Positions 1 to 8,085 of a stretch of 64,000 nucleotides of DNA are shown here, piece after piece; the stretch's first letter is position 1, and the number at the start of each line of letters is the position of its first letter. The notes under the pieces were generated by a model. It was not told the origin of the DNA. It did no database searches and was given only the letters and a program-made list of their open reading frames with translations. The stretch spans positions 41,472 to 105,471 of the forward strand of contig CALGXX010000011.1 in assembly GCA_937935245.1 (NCBI GenBank), given 5' to 3'. A program made the position numbers and the translations under genes. Source of the stretch: an uncultured Candidatus Saccharibacteria bacterium. GTDB lineage: Bacteria > Patescibacteriota > Saccharimonadia > Saccharimonadales > Saccharimonadaceae.

Positions 1-165
1 ATCAATCCAAGTGATATTACAGGAATAGTCGATGAAACCGGAGATATTAGCGATCACACATTTGTAACCGCAATGGGCTTGTTGCGAGTTGGATATGATA
101 CAATTATCGGTAGTCAAGACGGCAATAGTTTAGTTGAAAAAGTAAATAGGTTGTTAAAGATTTAA
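1..165 (+). CDS. FtsA/PilM-like ATPase, C-terminal end (partial)
   Basis: Only the last 54 codons are in the window; the gene runs in from the left edge and stops at TAA. The tail DHTFVTAMGLLRVGYD resembles the closing segment of FtsA-type actin-fold proteins, where a D-x-x-(F/Y)-A-x-A-x-G-L motif precedes the C-terminus. The next gene starts 2 nt later, so the two are probably cotranscribed. FtsA recruits divisome proteins to the membrane and PilM does the same for type IV pili; the fragment cannot separate them. The assignment is an inference from a short match. Confidence 0.5.
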   Translation: MNPSDITGIVDETGDISDHTFVTAMGLLRVGYDTIIGSQDGNSLVEKVNRLLKI

Positions 166-166
166 A

Positions 167-1798
167 ATGAATAAAGACGTTATTTATATCGATGTAGAAG
201 ACGACATTACGACGATAATTAGTAAGATTAAGGCGTCGAAAGAGCGAATTATTGCGTTGGTACCGCCTCGAAGAATTGGCGTTTTACAGAGTGCAGTCAA
301 TATTCGATTACTAGCTCGGGCGGCAACTTCGGCGGATAAGAGAATTGTATTAATCACGAATGATTCGGTTTTGGCTGGATTGGCGGCAACGGCGAAAATT
401 CCTATTGCAAAAACACTTCAGAGTAAGCCGGAAATTGCGGAGATTCCAGTCCTGAAAGTTGATGACGACAATGATGTGATTGATGGCGGCAAACTGGCGG
501 TTGGAGATATGGCGGATTCCGCGAAAAGATCAAAGAAATCTGATGAAGATTCTGCCGTAGATAATGCTATAGCTGACGCAAACAAGAGGGAATCTAAGGG
601 ATTGGACTCTCTGAAAAAGATGGTTAAAAAACCAAAAGTCCCTGATTTTAATACATTCCGTAAGAAGTTCTTATTAATTGGAGGCGGTGCCTTACTTTTG
701 ATCGTATTTTTGGTTTGGGCAATTTGGTTTGCGCCACACGCTACGATTATTATTTCAGCAAAGACGACCAGTATGACAGTCAGTGATACCGTCAACTTGA
801 ATGAAACAGCTTCTACAAATGCGAAATCTAATGTCATTAAGTCTGTGAAAAAGGAGCTAGCTAAAGAGGTTAGTGTTGAATTTTCTGCTACAGGCAAAAA
901 GAATGTCGGAGAAAAAGCGACCGGAGTAGTTGTTCTCAGTAACTCGTCGTCAAGTAGTGTGACTATTTCAGCTGGTACAATCTTGAAAAATAGCGGACTA
1001 TCTTATACTTTGAATTCTTCTGTGACTGTCCCGGGAGCTACGTTGGGTTGGAGTTGTCCAGGATATAAATGTCCGGGATCTGCTTCTGGGGCTATTACCG
1101 CCAGTGAGGGCGGAGCTCAGTATAATGCGGCAACTGGCAGTATGAGTATTTCGGTTGATGACATTTCTGCGTCGCTACGGTCTGCTACTAGCGGCGGCAC
1201 CGATAAAACTGCGACGGTTGTGACGGCTAGTGATATAGAATCGGCAAAAAGCAAGCTGAGCGAAAAGAAGATTGATGGATTAAAAGAGCAATTGCTGTCA
1301 TCGTTCGGCGATTCGGCAACGGTTATAACGGAAAGCTATGTTGAAAATCGATCAGATCCTAGCTCAAGCATAGCGGTAGATGGCGAGGCGACTGGAGCTG
1401 TAACTCTGAAATCGACAATTACCGCCAGTGCGTTGGCTATTGATAAGAATGAGTTAAAAAACTTTGTGGAAGCAAAACTTAAAGAGGAGATTTCTGGTAA
1501 GAAGTCGCAGAGAATTTATGACAATGGAGTAAATAAGGTTGCGTTCTCACAATTTTCTAGGGCACATAATATACAGACTGTGCGCTTAACTACGAATGGC
1601 AAGGTTGGCCCAGATATTAAAGAGGCAAACGTAAAGGATCAAGCCAAAGGCAAGAGCTACGGAGAGGTTCAGTCTGCTATTGAGTCTATCGAAGGTGTTG
1701 AAGATGTCGATGTTAAATTCTCGCCATTCTGGGTTAAATCTGTTCCAAAGGATATCAATAAGATTAATGTCGAGTTTAAGATAAAAGATGTCAAGTAA
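167..1798 (+). CDS. Membrane-anchored baseplate J/gp47-like protein
   Basis: A 543-residue protein in three parts. Residues 1-95 look like a compact alpha/beta domain (IALVPPRRIGVLQS). A basic linker and one membrane segment follow near residues 168-190 (LLIGGGALLLIVFLVWAIW). The rest is a long extracytoplasmic beta-rich part containing GVVVLSNSSSSSVTISAGT, which resembles the baseplate J-like fold. Proteins of this architecture are often labelled baseplate J family in Patescibacteria, but a phage tail role is not implied: no other tail genes are nearby. It lies directly behind an FtsA/PilM-like gene and overlaps ruvX by 11 nt, so it may belong to an envelope or division complex. Function is unknown. 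Confidence 0.65.
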   Translation: MNKDVIYIDVEDDITTIISKIKASKERIIALVPPRRIGVLQSAVNIRLLARAATSADKRIVLITNDSVLAGLAATAKIPIAKTLQSKPEIAEIPVLKVDDDNDVIDGGKLAVGDMADSAKRSKKSDEDSAVDNAIADANKRESKGLDSLKKMVKKPKVPDFNTFRKKFLLIGGGALLLIVFLVWAIWFAPHATIIISAKTTSMTVSDTVNLNETASTNAKSNVIKSVKKELAKEVSVEFSATGKKNVGEKATGVVVLSNSSSSSVTISAGTILKNSGLSYTLNSSVTVPGATLGWSCPGYKCPGSASGAITASEGGAQYNAATGSMSISVDDISASLRSATSGGTDKTATVVTASDIESAKSKLSEKKIDGLKEQLLSSFGDSATVITESYVENRSDPSSSIAVDGEATGAVTLKSTITASALAIDKNELKNFVEAKLKEEISGKKSQRIYDNGVNKVAFSQFSRAHNIQTVRLTTNGKVGPDIKEANVKDQAKGKSYGEVQSAIESIEGVEDVDVKFSPFWVKSVPKDINKINVEFKIKDVK

Positions 1799-2201
1799 AA
1801 ACTTTTTAGCGCTGGATGTTGGGTCGCGGCGAATTGGTTTGGCTATGGCGGATTCGCAAGTGAAAATCGCCGTGCCGTTTGGTTGGTTGGAGAATAATGA
1901 AAATATCGTCCAGGAAATAACAGAACTAGTATTGAGGCACAATATTGATACGATCGTAGTGGGCTATCCGCGAAATCAATCTGGTGAGCCAACAAAGCAG
2001 ACGGAATTTGTGGAAGAATTTGTTAAGCAATTTGAAGACATTGAGCTTGATACAGAGATTGTTTTTCAGGACGAATCTTTAACGAGCGTGCAGGCTGAGC
2101 AGAGATTGGGGAATAAAATTAAAGATAAGGGCGAGATTGATGCGGAGGCTGCTAGCATAATTTTGCAGGATTTTTTGGAGGAGAATTATGAAAATTCGTA
2201 A
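1788..2201 (+). CDS. ruvX: RuvX/YqgF family Holliday-junction resolvase-like nuclease
   Basis: 137 residues, normal length for YqgF. The RNase H-like fold is shown by ALDVGSRRIGLAMAD near the N-terminus (first catalytic Asp), VGYPRNQSG in the middle and DESLTSVQAEQRL near the C-terminus. Family members process branched DNA and/or the 5' end of pre-16S rRNA; which role applies is not visible here. The ATG lies inside the end of the upstream gene and the stop lies inside mltG, giving a tightly overlapping operon. A ruvX-mltG pair is common in many bacteria. Confidence 0.9.
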   Translation: MSSKNFLALDVGSRRIGLAMADSQVKIAVPFGWLENNENIVQEITELVLRHNIDTIVVGYPRNQSGEPTKQTEFVEEFVKQFEDIELDTEIVFQDESLTSVQAEQRLGNKIKDKGEIDAEAASIILQDFLEENYENS

Positions 2202-3264
2202 ACGACGTATTTGGCTATTAGTGTTGTCAATAGTTGTGGCTATCGCTGGAATCGGCGCCCTTGGGGCAACGGTGTGGTATAAGCAGATGCTTGCTCCTGC
2301 CGACGTAAATAGTCAGCAAGCTTTCAGAATTAATATTAAAGAAGGCATGGGGTCTAGTGATATTGCCAAAACTCTAGAGGATAATAAGATTATCAAAAAC
2401 TCTTTAGCGTTTTCTATTTACACAAGGCTCCACAATTCAGCGAGCAAGTTTAAGGCTGGCGTTTATTCTGTAAAAGCTTCGCAATCTGTCGATGAGATAA
2501 TTAATCATTTAACCAGCGGTAAAACTGATGAGATCGCTATAACATTTTATCCTGGATCGACTTTGAATAAAAAAATAAAGAATTCTGATGGCAGAGAGGT
2601 TGAATCTGTGCTGCTTAAGGCGGGATTCTCGGACGATCAGATAAAAAAGGCATTTGCCGCTAAGTATGACAGTCCAGTTTTTGCAGGTAGACCGGAAAAT
2701 GCTGGGCTTGAGGGGTATATTTACGGTGAAACATTCTATATTTCCCCAGACGAAACTGCAGAACAGGTTTTGCAGCGCTCAATTGATCATCTGGAGAAAA
2801 TTGTTAAGAAATATAATCTGGAGGAGAAATTTAAAGCTCGTGGACTGACCTTATACCAAGGGATAACACTAGCATCGATTATTCAGCGTGAATCGATTGG
2901 CTGTGGGTCTGGTGTGGAAACTTGTGAGGATCAGCGTAAGATTGCTAGCGTATTTTACAATCGCCTGAAAGCCAATATGCCGTTGGGCTCCGATGTAACA
3001 TATCAATATATTGCTGACAAAACAGGTGTAGAGCGCTCGCCAAACCTTAAGTCGCCATATAATACACGTATTCAAAAAGGCTTAACTCCTGGACCAATCG
3101 CTTCGCCTAGTTTGAGTGCGTTGAATGCCGCCGCCGATCCGATAAACTCTGATTATCTATATTTCCTGAGCGGCGACGATGATATTACGTATTTTGCAAA
3201 GACTAACGAAGAGCACGAGGCTAATGTCAAGGCTCACTGTCAAAAGAAGTGCCAGATTTCTTGA
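2188..3264 (+). CDS. mltG: Endolytic murein transglycosylase MltG (YceG-like)
   Basis: 358 residues. An N-terminal membrane anchor (residues 6-28) is followed by a LysM-like region and the YceG catalytic domain. The catalytic Glu is in LASIIQRESI, followed by IASVFYNRLKANMPLGSDVTYQY and YNTRIQKGLTPGPIASP, all typical MltG blocks. It cuts nascent glycan strands in the periplasmic space and sets their length. A small cysteine-bearing insert (GCGSGVETCED) directly after the catalytic Glu is uncommon and could form a disulphide loop. The start overlaps the end of ruvX by 14 nt, with GGAGGAG as the ribosome binding site. Confidence 0.92.
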   Translation: MKIRKRRIWLLVLSIVVAIAGIGALGATVWYKQMLAPADVNSQQAFRINIKEGMGSSDIAKTLEDNKIIKNSLAFSIYTRLHNSASKFKAGVYSVKASQSVDEIINHLTSGKTDEIAITFYPGSTLNKKIKNSDGREVESVLLKAGFSDDQIKKAFAAKYDSPVFAGRPENAGLEGYIYGETFYISPDETAEQVLQRSIDHLEKIVKKYNLEEKFKARGLTLYQGITLASIIQRESIGCGSGVETCEDQRKIASVFYNRLKANMPLGSDVTYQYIADKTGVERSPNLKSPYNTRIQKGLTPGPIASPSLSALNAAADPINSDYLYFLSGDDDITYFAKTNEEHEANVKAHCQKKCQIS

Positions 3265-3288
3265 CAAAAACGCATTTTATAAAATTTA

Positions 3289-3317
3289 TTGACTTTATTG
3301 TCAATGTTGTGTAAAAT
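3289..3317 (+). promoter_or_regulatory. Sigma70-type promoter upstream of LysM-CHAP gene
   Basis: TTGACT (3289-3294), 17-bp spacer, TAAAAT (3312-3317): near-consensus geometry. It predicts a transcript start near 3324 and a leader of about 130 nt before the TTG start at 3454. A second possible -10 (TATCCT, 3442-3447) lies exactly 6 nt before that TTG and fits the leaderless pattern seen elsewhere in the window. Confidence 0.6.
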
Positions 3318-3366
3318 AGATGTTAGATCATTTGTCTAATTTATCAACAGGGGTGAATTACGATAA

Positions 3367-3417
3367 ATGACCTGCCAAAATTGTCGCTACGGATATAGCA
3401 AAACTAATGTAGAATAA
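3367..3417 (+). other. Possible 16-residue leader peptide
   Basis: An ATG with an AGGGGTGA Shine-Dalgarno-like stretch 10 nt upstream opens a 16-codon frame, MTCQNCRYGYSKTNVE, which carries a C-x-x-C pair. It ends in three consecutive TAA codons and is in the same frame as the downstream LysM-CHAP gene. It lies in that gene's predicted leader. It could be a regulatory leader peptide or chance; nothing beyond position and ribosome binding site supports it. Confidence 0.2.
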
Positions 3418-3453
3418 TAATAATCAATTAGGTCGACAACATATCCTGTTCTA

Positions 3454-4641
3454 TTGCGAGAAGAAAGACAATTTGGTAGAGGTGCTAGTGGTAACATTGG
3501 CGCAAGGAGAACGATTATTCGTAACCATTTTACATCTCTTCGGAGTAAAAAACGTAAACTGCAATCATTTGCAATCTACGGTGGAATATTTTTATTGACT
3601 ATATCATTTTTGATCTATGGCAATAGCGGTAGTAACGTATCTGCTGAAAGATCAAAAACTTTAGCATCATCTGAAACTACTAATGTTTCGTCGGTATCTA
3701 AGTCTGCTAAGTCTAAAACAGCTTCAGTAGATGAATTAACGGCAGCTAATGCTGTAACTAACTTGGCGGAAACGGCGGAATTGCCTTCGGCTGGTGACTT
3801 GCGCGAGTCTGAAACTTCACTAACAATTAAGAAGAATCTTTCTCAGAATGATGCAGAAGTTATAACAAAACCTGACATTGTTAAGCCAGACACTTCGGCA
3901 GCGCGTGGTATTTCGTCTTATGTAACTAAAGAGGGTGACACAATGGAATCTATTGCTAAGAAGTTTAAGATTTCGTCTCAGACGCTTCGTTGGGCTAATA
4001 ATACAACTTCGGACGCTGTAGAGCCGAATAAGACTCTAGTCGTGCCTCTTGTTGATGGTGTTGTTTATACTGTTAAAGACGGCGACACTGCCCAATCTCT
4101 AGCAGAAAAGTATAAGACGAGCGCTGAGCGTGTTGTTCTATACAATGACATCGATGACGGCGCCAAGCTGTCTACTGGCTCTAGAATTGTGTTGCCTGGA
4201 GGTGAGCTTCCAGAAAATGAGCGACCTGGTTATGTTGCTCCACGAAGTAGGTCGTACGGAAATCAATACTCTTCGGCATCCTCTACTACTACGAGCGCAA
4301 GTCGAAGTTGGTTGACTGCTTCTGTCGGCAACCGCTATGCGGCAGGTAACTGTACATGGTATGCATACGAGCGTCGTTTGCAGCTTGGTCGTCCGATTGG
4401 TAGTTTCTGGGGCAATGCTAATACTTGGGCTACAAGTGCTCGTGCCGCTGGATTCGTAGTTAATAATACGCCAGCACCTGGTGCAATATTCCAGACTACT
4501 GCCGGATATTATGGTCACGTTGGTATTGTTGAGCGAGTTGAAAACGGTGTGGTTTACGTTAGCGACATGAACTACGCAGGTTATGGGATTATTACTCACC
4601 GTACACTCAACGGTGCAGGCGGTTATCTATATATCCACTAG
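3454..4641 (+). CDS. Secreted LysM-CHAP peptidoglycan hydrolase
   Basis: 395 residues from a TTG start; no ATG is available in frame because stops lie just upstream. A basic N-terminus and one membrane segment (about residues 41-59) precede a Ser/Thr/Ala-rich linker. Two LysM domains follow (YVTKEGDTMESIAKKF and YTVKDGDTAQSLAEKY), then a C-terminal CHAP domain with the catalytic Cys in GNCTWYAYERR and His in YYGHVGIVERV. CHAP enzymes act as amidases or endopeptidases on cell-wall peptides, so this probably remodels the cell's own wall or that of a host bacterium. TATCCT ends 6 nt before the TTG, consistent with a leaderless start; a longer-leader promoter is also present. Confidence 0.85.
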   Translation: MREERQFGRGASGNIGARRTIIRNHFTSLRSKKRKLQSFAIYGGIFLLTISFLIYGNSGSNVSAERSKTLASSETTNVSSVSKSAKSKTASVDELTAANAVTNLAETAELPSAGDLRESETSLTIKKNLSQNDAEVITKPDIVKPDTSAARGISSYVTKEGDTMESIAKKFKISSQTLRWANNTTSDAVEPNKTLVVPLVDGVVYTVKDGDTAQSLAEKYKTSAERVVLYNDIDDGAKLSTGSRIVLPGGELPENERPGYVAPRSRSYGNQYSSASSTTTSASRSWLTASVGNRYAAGNCTWYAYERRLQLGRPIGSFWGNANTWATSARAAGFVVNNTPAPGAIFQTTAGYYGHVGIVERVENGVVYVSDMNYAGYGIITHRTLNGAGGYLYIH

Positions 4642-4655
4642 GATTAGTTAATATT

Positions 4656-4688
4656 AGCACCTCCGCTATCTCTCGGGGGTGCTTTTTG
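4656..4688 (+). terminator. Rho-independent terminator after LysM-CHAP gene
   Basis: AGCACCTCC (4656-4664) pairs with GGGGGTGCT (4675-4683), a 9-bp stem with one G-U, followed by TTTTT. It separates the hydrolase gene from obgE, whose -10 box follows immediately. Confidence 0.9.
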
Positions 4689-4701
4689 GTATACTAAAGA
4701 T

Positions 4702-6024
4702 ATGTTTGTAGATATTGCAAAAGTTTTAGTGCGCGCCGGTAGAGGCGGTAATGGTGTAGTCAGTTTTCGTCATGAGAAATACGTCGATAAGGGCGGTCCC
4801 GATGGCGGTGATGGCGGTCGTGGTGGTGATATTGTTTTTTTGGCGACAAAAGATCTTAATACGCTTTTGAATTTTAGATATAAGCCGGAACTTAAGGCTG
4901 AAAAAGGCGGCGATGGTGGAAAACGTAATAAACGAGGAAAAAGTGGCGCTCCGCTAATCGTTAAGGTGCCAATGGGTACCCTAGTGAAGCGCGACGGTAT
5001 GGTAATTGCGGATTTGACTGAAGATCAGCAGCAGGCGGTGGTGGCTCGCGGTGGAGGTGGCGGATTTGGAAATGCACATTTTACGTCCAGCACGCGTCAA
5101 ACGCCTAAAATTGCTGAACTTGGTGAGGCTGGCGAGGAATTCGAGGCAGAGTTGGAATTGAAATTATTGGCTGATGTTGGTTTGGTTGGCTTTCCGAACG
5201 CTGGTAAGTCGACGTTCTTGAGTGTGGTTTCTAATGCGCGCCCAGAGATTGCCAACTACGAATTTACGACTTTGACGCCGAATTTGGGGGTTGCCGATGT
5301 TGACGATGGATCGATTTTGATTGCTGATATTCCGGGGTTGATTGAAGGTGCGTCAGAAGGTAAAGGTTTGGGCGATCAGTTTTTGCGTCATGTCGAGCGA
5401 ACGGCTGTGCTGCTCCATATGATTGATGTGTATAGTGATGATCCGGCAGAGAAATATCAGGCAATTCGTCGCGAGCTGGAAAAATATTCTGAATCATTGG
5501 CGGAGCGTCCAGAGATAATAGCACTGACCAAATGCGAAGGTTTGGATGATGAGATTATTGCTATGCAGTCGACTGCCCTTCAAAAAGTAGCTAATGGCGC
5601 GCCGGTCGTGGCGATTTCTTCCCAGACACACGACGGAGTGACTGAGCTTCTGCGAATGTTGCGCGATGAAGTTGCTAAATATCGAGAGCGTGAAGCTGAG
5701 ATTGTTGATGAAAAAGAGGAAGATTTGCCGACAATTTCGTTGGACGATCAGGTCATTTCTGGTGCTTGGTCTGTAAGGTGTGTTTCTGACGCTGAATCTA
5801 ATGAGACTGATGATGAAGATGGGAAGATTGAGTTTATTGTTACGGGCGCTAAGATTGAAAAGTTTGCTCGTCGCACCAATTTTCATCAGTTTGAATCTGT
5901 TAATCGCTTGCGAGATATTATGCGAAAAATGGGAATTACTCATGAATTGTTGCGTCAAGGAGCGATTGGCGAAAGCTTGATTCAGATTGGCGAATCTATG
6001 CCGTTTACATTGGTTGAGCAATAG
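4702..6024 (+). CDS. obgE: GTPase ObgE/CgtA
   Basis: 440 residues with the full three-domain layout. The glycine-rich Obg domain is at residues 1-158 (GGPDGGDGGRGGDI). The G domain has a P-loop GFPNAGKSTF, a DIPGLIEGASEGKGLG switch region and an NKxD-like TKCE. A C-terminal OCT domain ends the protein (FARRTNFHQFESVNRLRDIM). Obg binds the 50S subunit and couples GTP state to ribosome maturation. The -10 box TATACT (4690-4695) ends 6 nt before the ATG, predicting a leaderless mRNA. Confidence 0.96.
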   Translation: MFVDIAKVLVRAGRGGNGVVSFRHEKYVDKGGPDGGDGGRGGDIVFLATKDLNTLLNFRYKPELKAEKGGDGGKRNKRGKSGAPLIVKVPMGTLVKRDGMVIADLTEDQQQAVVARGGGGGFGNAHFTSSTRQTPKIAELGEAGEEFEAELELKLLADVGLVGFPNAGKSTFLSVVSNARPEIANYEFTTLTPNLGVADVDDGSILIADIPGLIEGASEGKGLGDQFLRHVERTAVLLHMIDVYSDDPAEKYQAIRRELEKYSESLAERPEIIALTKCEGLDDEIIAMQSTALQKVANGAPVVAISSQTHDGVTELLRMLRDEVAKYREREAEIVDEKEEDLPTISLDDQVISGAWSVRCVSDAESNETDDEDGKIEFIVTGAKIEKFARRTNFHQFESVNRLRDIMRKMGITHELLRQGAIGESLIQIGESMPFTLVEQ

Positions 6025-6071
6025 ATTTTTAATTGCGTAAATTAGCGTGAGCTTGATGATATAATATGAAT

Positions 6072-7490
6072 ATGGCGCAAACATTTTTCTTCTACGATCT
6101 TGAAACTAGTGGTCTTAATCCTCGGCAAGATCGAATTATGCAATTTGCTGGTCAGCGAACCGATATGGATTTGCAACCGATTGGCGAACCGTACAATATT
6201 CTCGTGACACTAAATGACGATACGCTGCCGAGTCCTGATGCGTTGATGGTGACGGGCATAACGCCGCAAAAAACTGTCGAAGAAGGCTATACTGAGGCTC
6301 AATTTGCGCGCATGTTAAGCGAGGAAATATTTACGCCTGATACGATTGCTGTTGGATTTAATAATATTCGTTTTGACGACGAGTTTATTCGTCATTTGTT
6401 TTGGCGAAATTTTTATGATCCATACGAATGGACTTGGAAAGATGGTCGATCCAGGTGGGATTTGTTGGATGTGGTACGTTTAACCAGGGCGCTTCGACCT
6501 GAGGGAGTTGAGTGGCCAATTGACGATAAAGGTGAGCCGAGCAACCGCTTGGAGCTCATCACGAAAGCTAACGGGATAGAGCACGAGAACGCGCATGATG
6601 CGCTGGCGGATGTTACCGCGTTGATTGCTGTGACTAAATTGATTAAGCAGAATCAGCCGCAAATGTACGACTATTTACTGAAGATGCGCAATAAGAAATT
6701 GGTTCAGAAACTGGTGAATGTCGATGATAAAAAACCTTTTGTTTATGCGAGTGGTCGATATGACAAGGAATTCGCCAAAACGACTGTGGCTTTTCCGCTA
6801 ACTACGAGTCGAAATGGTGGTGTGATTGTTTATGATTTGCGTTATGATCCAACGCCGTTTGTTGATCTGAGCGTTGAGGAATTGTCGGCGAAGATATTTG
6901 CAACGTGGGAAGAAAGGCAAGCTGAAGATTTCGTTAAATTACCAGTTAAGGAATTGCAATATAATCGTTGTCCAGCAGTTTCGCCGCTTGGCGTGCTGAC
7001 TCAGGGCGATGGTTGGAAGAAGATTTCTCTGGATGCGGAAACTGTGCAGAAGCATCAAGATATTTTACTTTCTCATCCAGATTTTGCTGAAAGGTTGCGT
7101 AGTATATTTGAGAATAAGCCAGAGTTTAAGAAAATGACCGATCCAGAAGCGCAATTATATGATGGGTTTTTGGATAATAGCGATCGAGTTCGTGTTGAAG
7201 CCGTGCGTAATGCTGGCGAGCGCGAGTTGGCTGATTTTCATCCAGATTTTCAGGATGAGCGATTGTCACCACTATTGCTGCATTATAAGGCACGAAGTTT
7301 CCCTAATTTGCTTAGTGAAGATGAGTTGCGACAATGGGAGGAATGGCGCACTGAGCATTTACAGGCGCAAATGCCGCAATTTATGAAATCTCTGCAACGA
7401 TTAGCGCCTAATGCGACTGATGAACAGCAGTTTATTTTGCAAGAATTGCAATTATGGCTGGAATCGGTCTTGCCTTCTGTTGATAGTTGA
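6072..7490 (+). CDS. sbcB: Exodeoxyribonuclease I (DEDDh)
   Basis: 472 residues, matching the length of ExoI. The DEDDh exonuclease fold is seen as FFYDLETSGLNP (Asp and Glu), GFNNIRFDDEF and HENAHDALADV (His and last Asp), followed by the SH3-like and helical regions of ExoI. It degrades single-stranded DNA 3' to 5'. An ATG at 6066 exists, but TATAAT occupies 6060-6065, so a transcript could not include it. The next ATG at 6072 sits 6 nt after the -10 and gives the natural N-terminus MAQTFFFYD. It is monocistronic. Confidence 0.9.
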   Translation: MAQTFFFYDLETSGLNPRQDRIMQFAGQRTDMDLQPIGEPYNILVTLNDDTLPSPDALMVTGITPQKTVEEGYTEAQFARMLSEEIFTPDTIAVGFNNIRFDDEFIRHLFWRNFYDPYEWTWKDGRSRWDLLDVVRLTRALRPEGVEWPIDDKGEPSNRLELITKANGIEHENAHDALADVTALIAVTKLIKQNQPQMYDYLLKMRNKKLVQKLVNVDDKKPFVYASGRYDKEFAKTTVAFPLTTSRNGGVIVYDLRYDPTPFVDLSVEELSAKIFATWEERQAEDFVKLPVKELQYNRCPAVSPLGVLTQGDGWKKISLDAETVQKHQDILLSHPDFAERLRSIFENKPEFKKMTDPEAQLYDGFLDNSDRVRVEAVRNAGERELADFHPDFQDERLSPLLLHYKARSFPNLLSEDELRQWEEWRTEHLQAQMPQFMKSLQRLAPNATDEQQFILQELQLWLESVLPSVDS

Positions 7491-7577
7491 AGTCTGATTT
7501 TGTCATAGTTGTTTGCATAAATGAGGATATCTGTTTGATAGGTTGAGTGATAGATAAGTTTTAAGGATGATTAAAAA

Positions 7578-7964
7578 TTAACTCATAGACGGAGCGAGCT
7601 TTTGAGATTCGACTTCATGATCAGGCTCGCTATTTTTTGTACTGGAAAGTAGATAAATTGATAATAAAATAAGTTCGCTTTTTTGGTTTGGTGTAAAATA
7701 GCGGATTTTTCTGTTGATCCGTCGTTGCGCGATTTCGCCGGCAACGTCAATGGACTTCCAAAACAGGACAGAAAGTGATTCTCTGAGGATGATTGCCAGC
7801 GGTACGATAATTGCCCAGAAAATAACCATTAAAATTGCGGGCAGGCTGATGTTTGTGAAGGGGATTTTTCCTAGAAAAAAGAAGAAAAAAAGCTGGTCAA
7901 TAATAAAAGGCGCGAGTAGTATCGCTCCGAGTGTTATAACTAAGTAAATGCCCAGCTTTCTCAT
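7578..7964 (-). CDS. Small membrane protein of unknown function
   Basis: 128 residues starting MRKLGIYLVITLG, with three or so hydrophobic segments (residues 4-22, 25-50 and 50-70) and a hydrophilic tail. The start is set by a strong minus-strand promoter: TTGCAA (7995-8000), 17-bp spacer, TACAGT (7972-7977), then 7 nt to the ATG. A 12-codon N-terminal extension is possible but would begin upstream of the predicted transcript. No family is recognised. A plus-strand ORF on the opposite strand is a shadow. Confidence 0.6.
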   Translation of the reverse strand: MRKLGIYLVITLGAILLAPFIIDQLFFFFFLGKIPFTNISLPAILMVIFWAIIVPLAIILRESLSVLFWKSIDVAGEIAQRRINRKIRYFTPNQKSELILLSIYLLSSTKNSEPDHEVESQKLAPSMS

Positions 7965-8085
7965 AGATCTAACTGTAACAAATAAGATATTGACTTGCAA
8001 TCATAAGCGTAATATGTTTTAACTCTGATTTGCGTCGATATTTGGGCTGGAAAAAATAGTTAAAAACCTGTATAATATAGCGGTT

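Noticed and set aside
6066..6071. ATG at 6066 as start of exonuclease I
   Set aside because: It directly abuts the -10 box; the ATG 6 nt later matches the pattern of other genes and gives the family N-terminus. The same reasoning rejects 15226.
7714..7947. Plus-strand 77-residue basic ORF
   Set aside because: Antisense of a membrane gene that has a clear -35/-10 and leaderless start.
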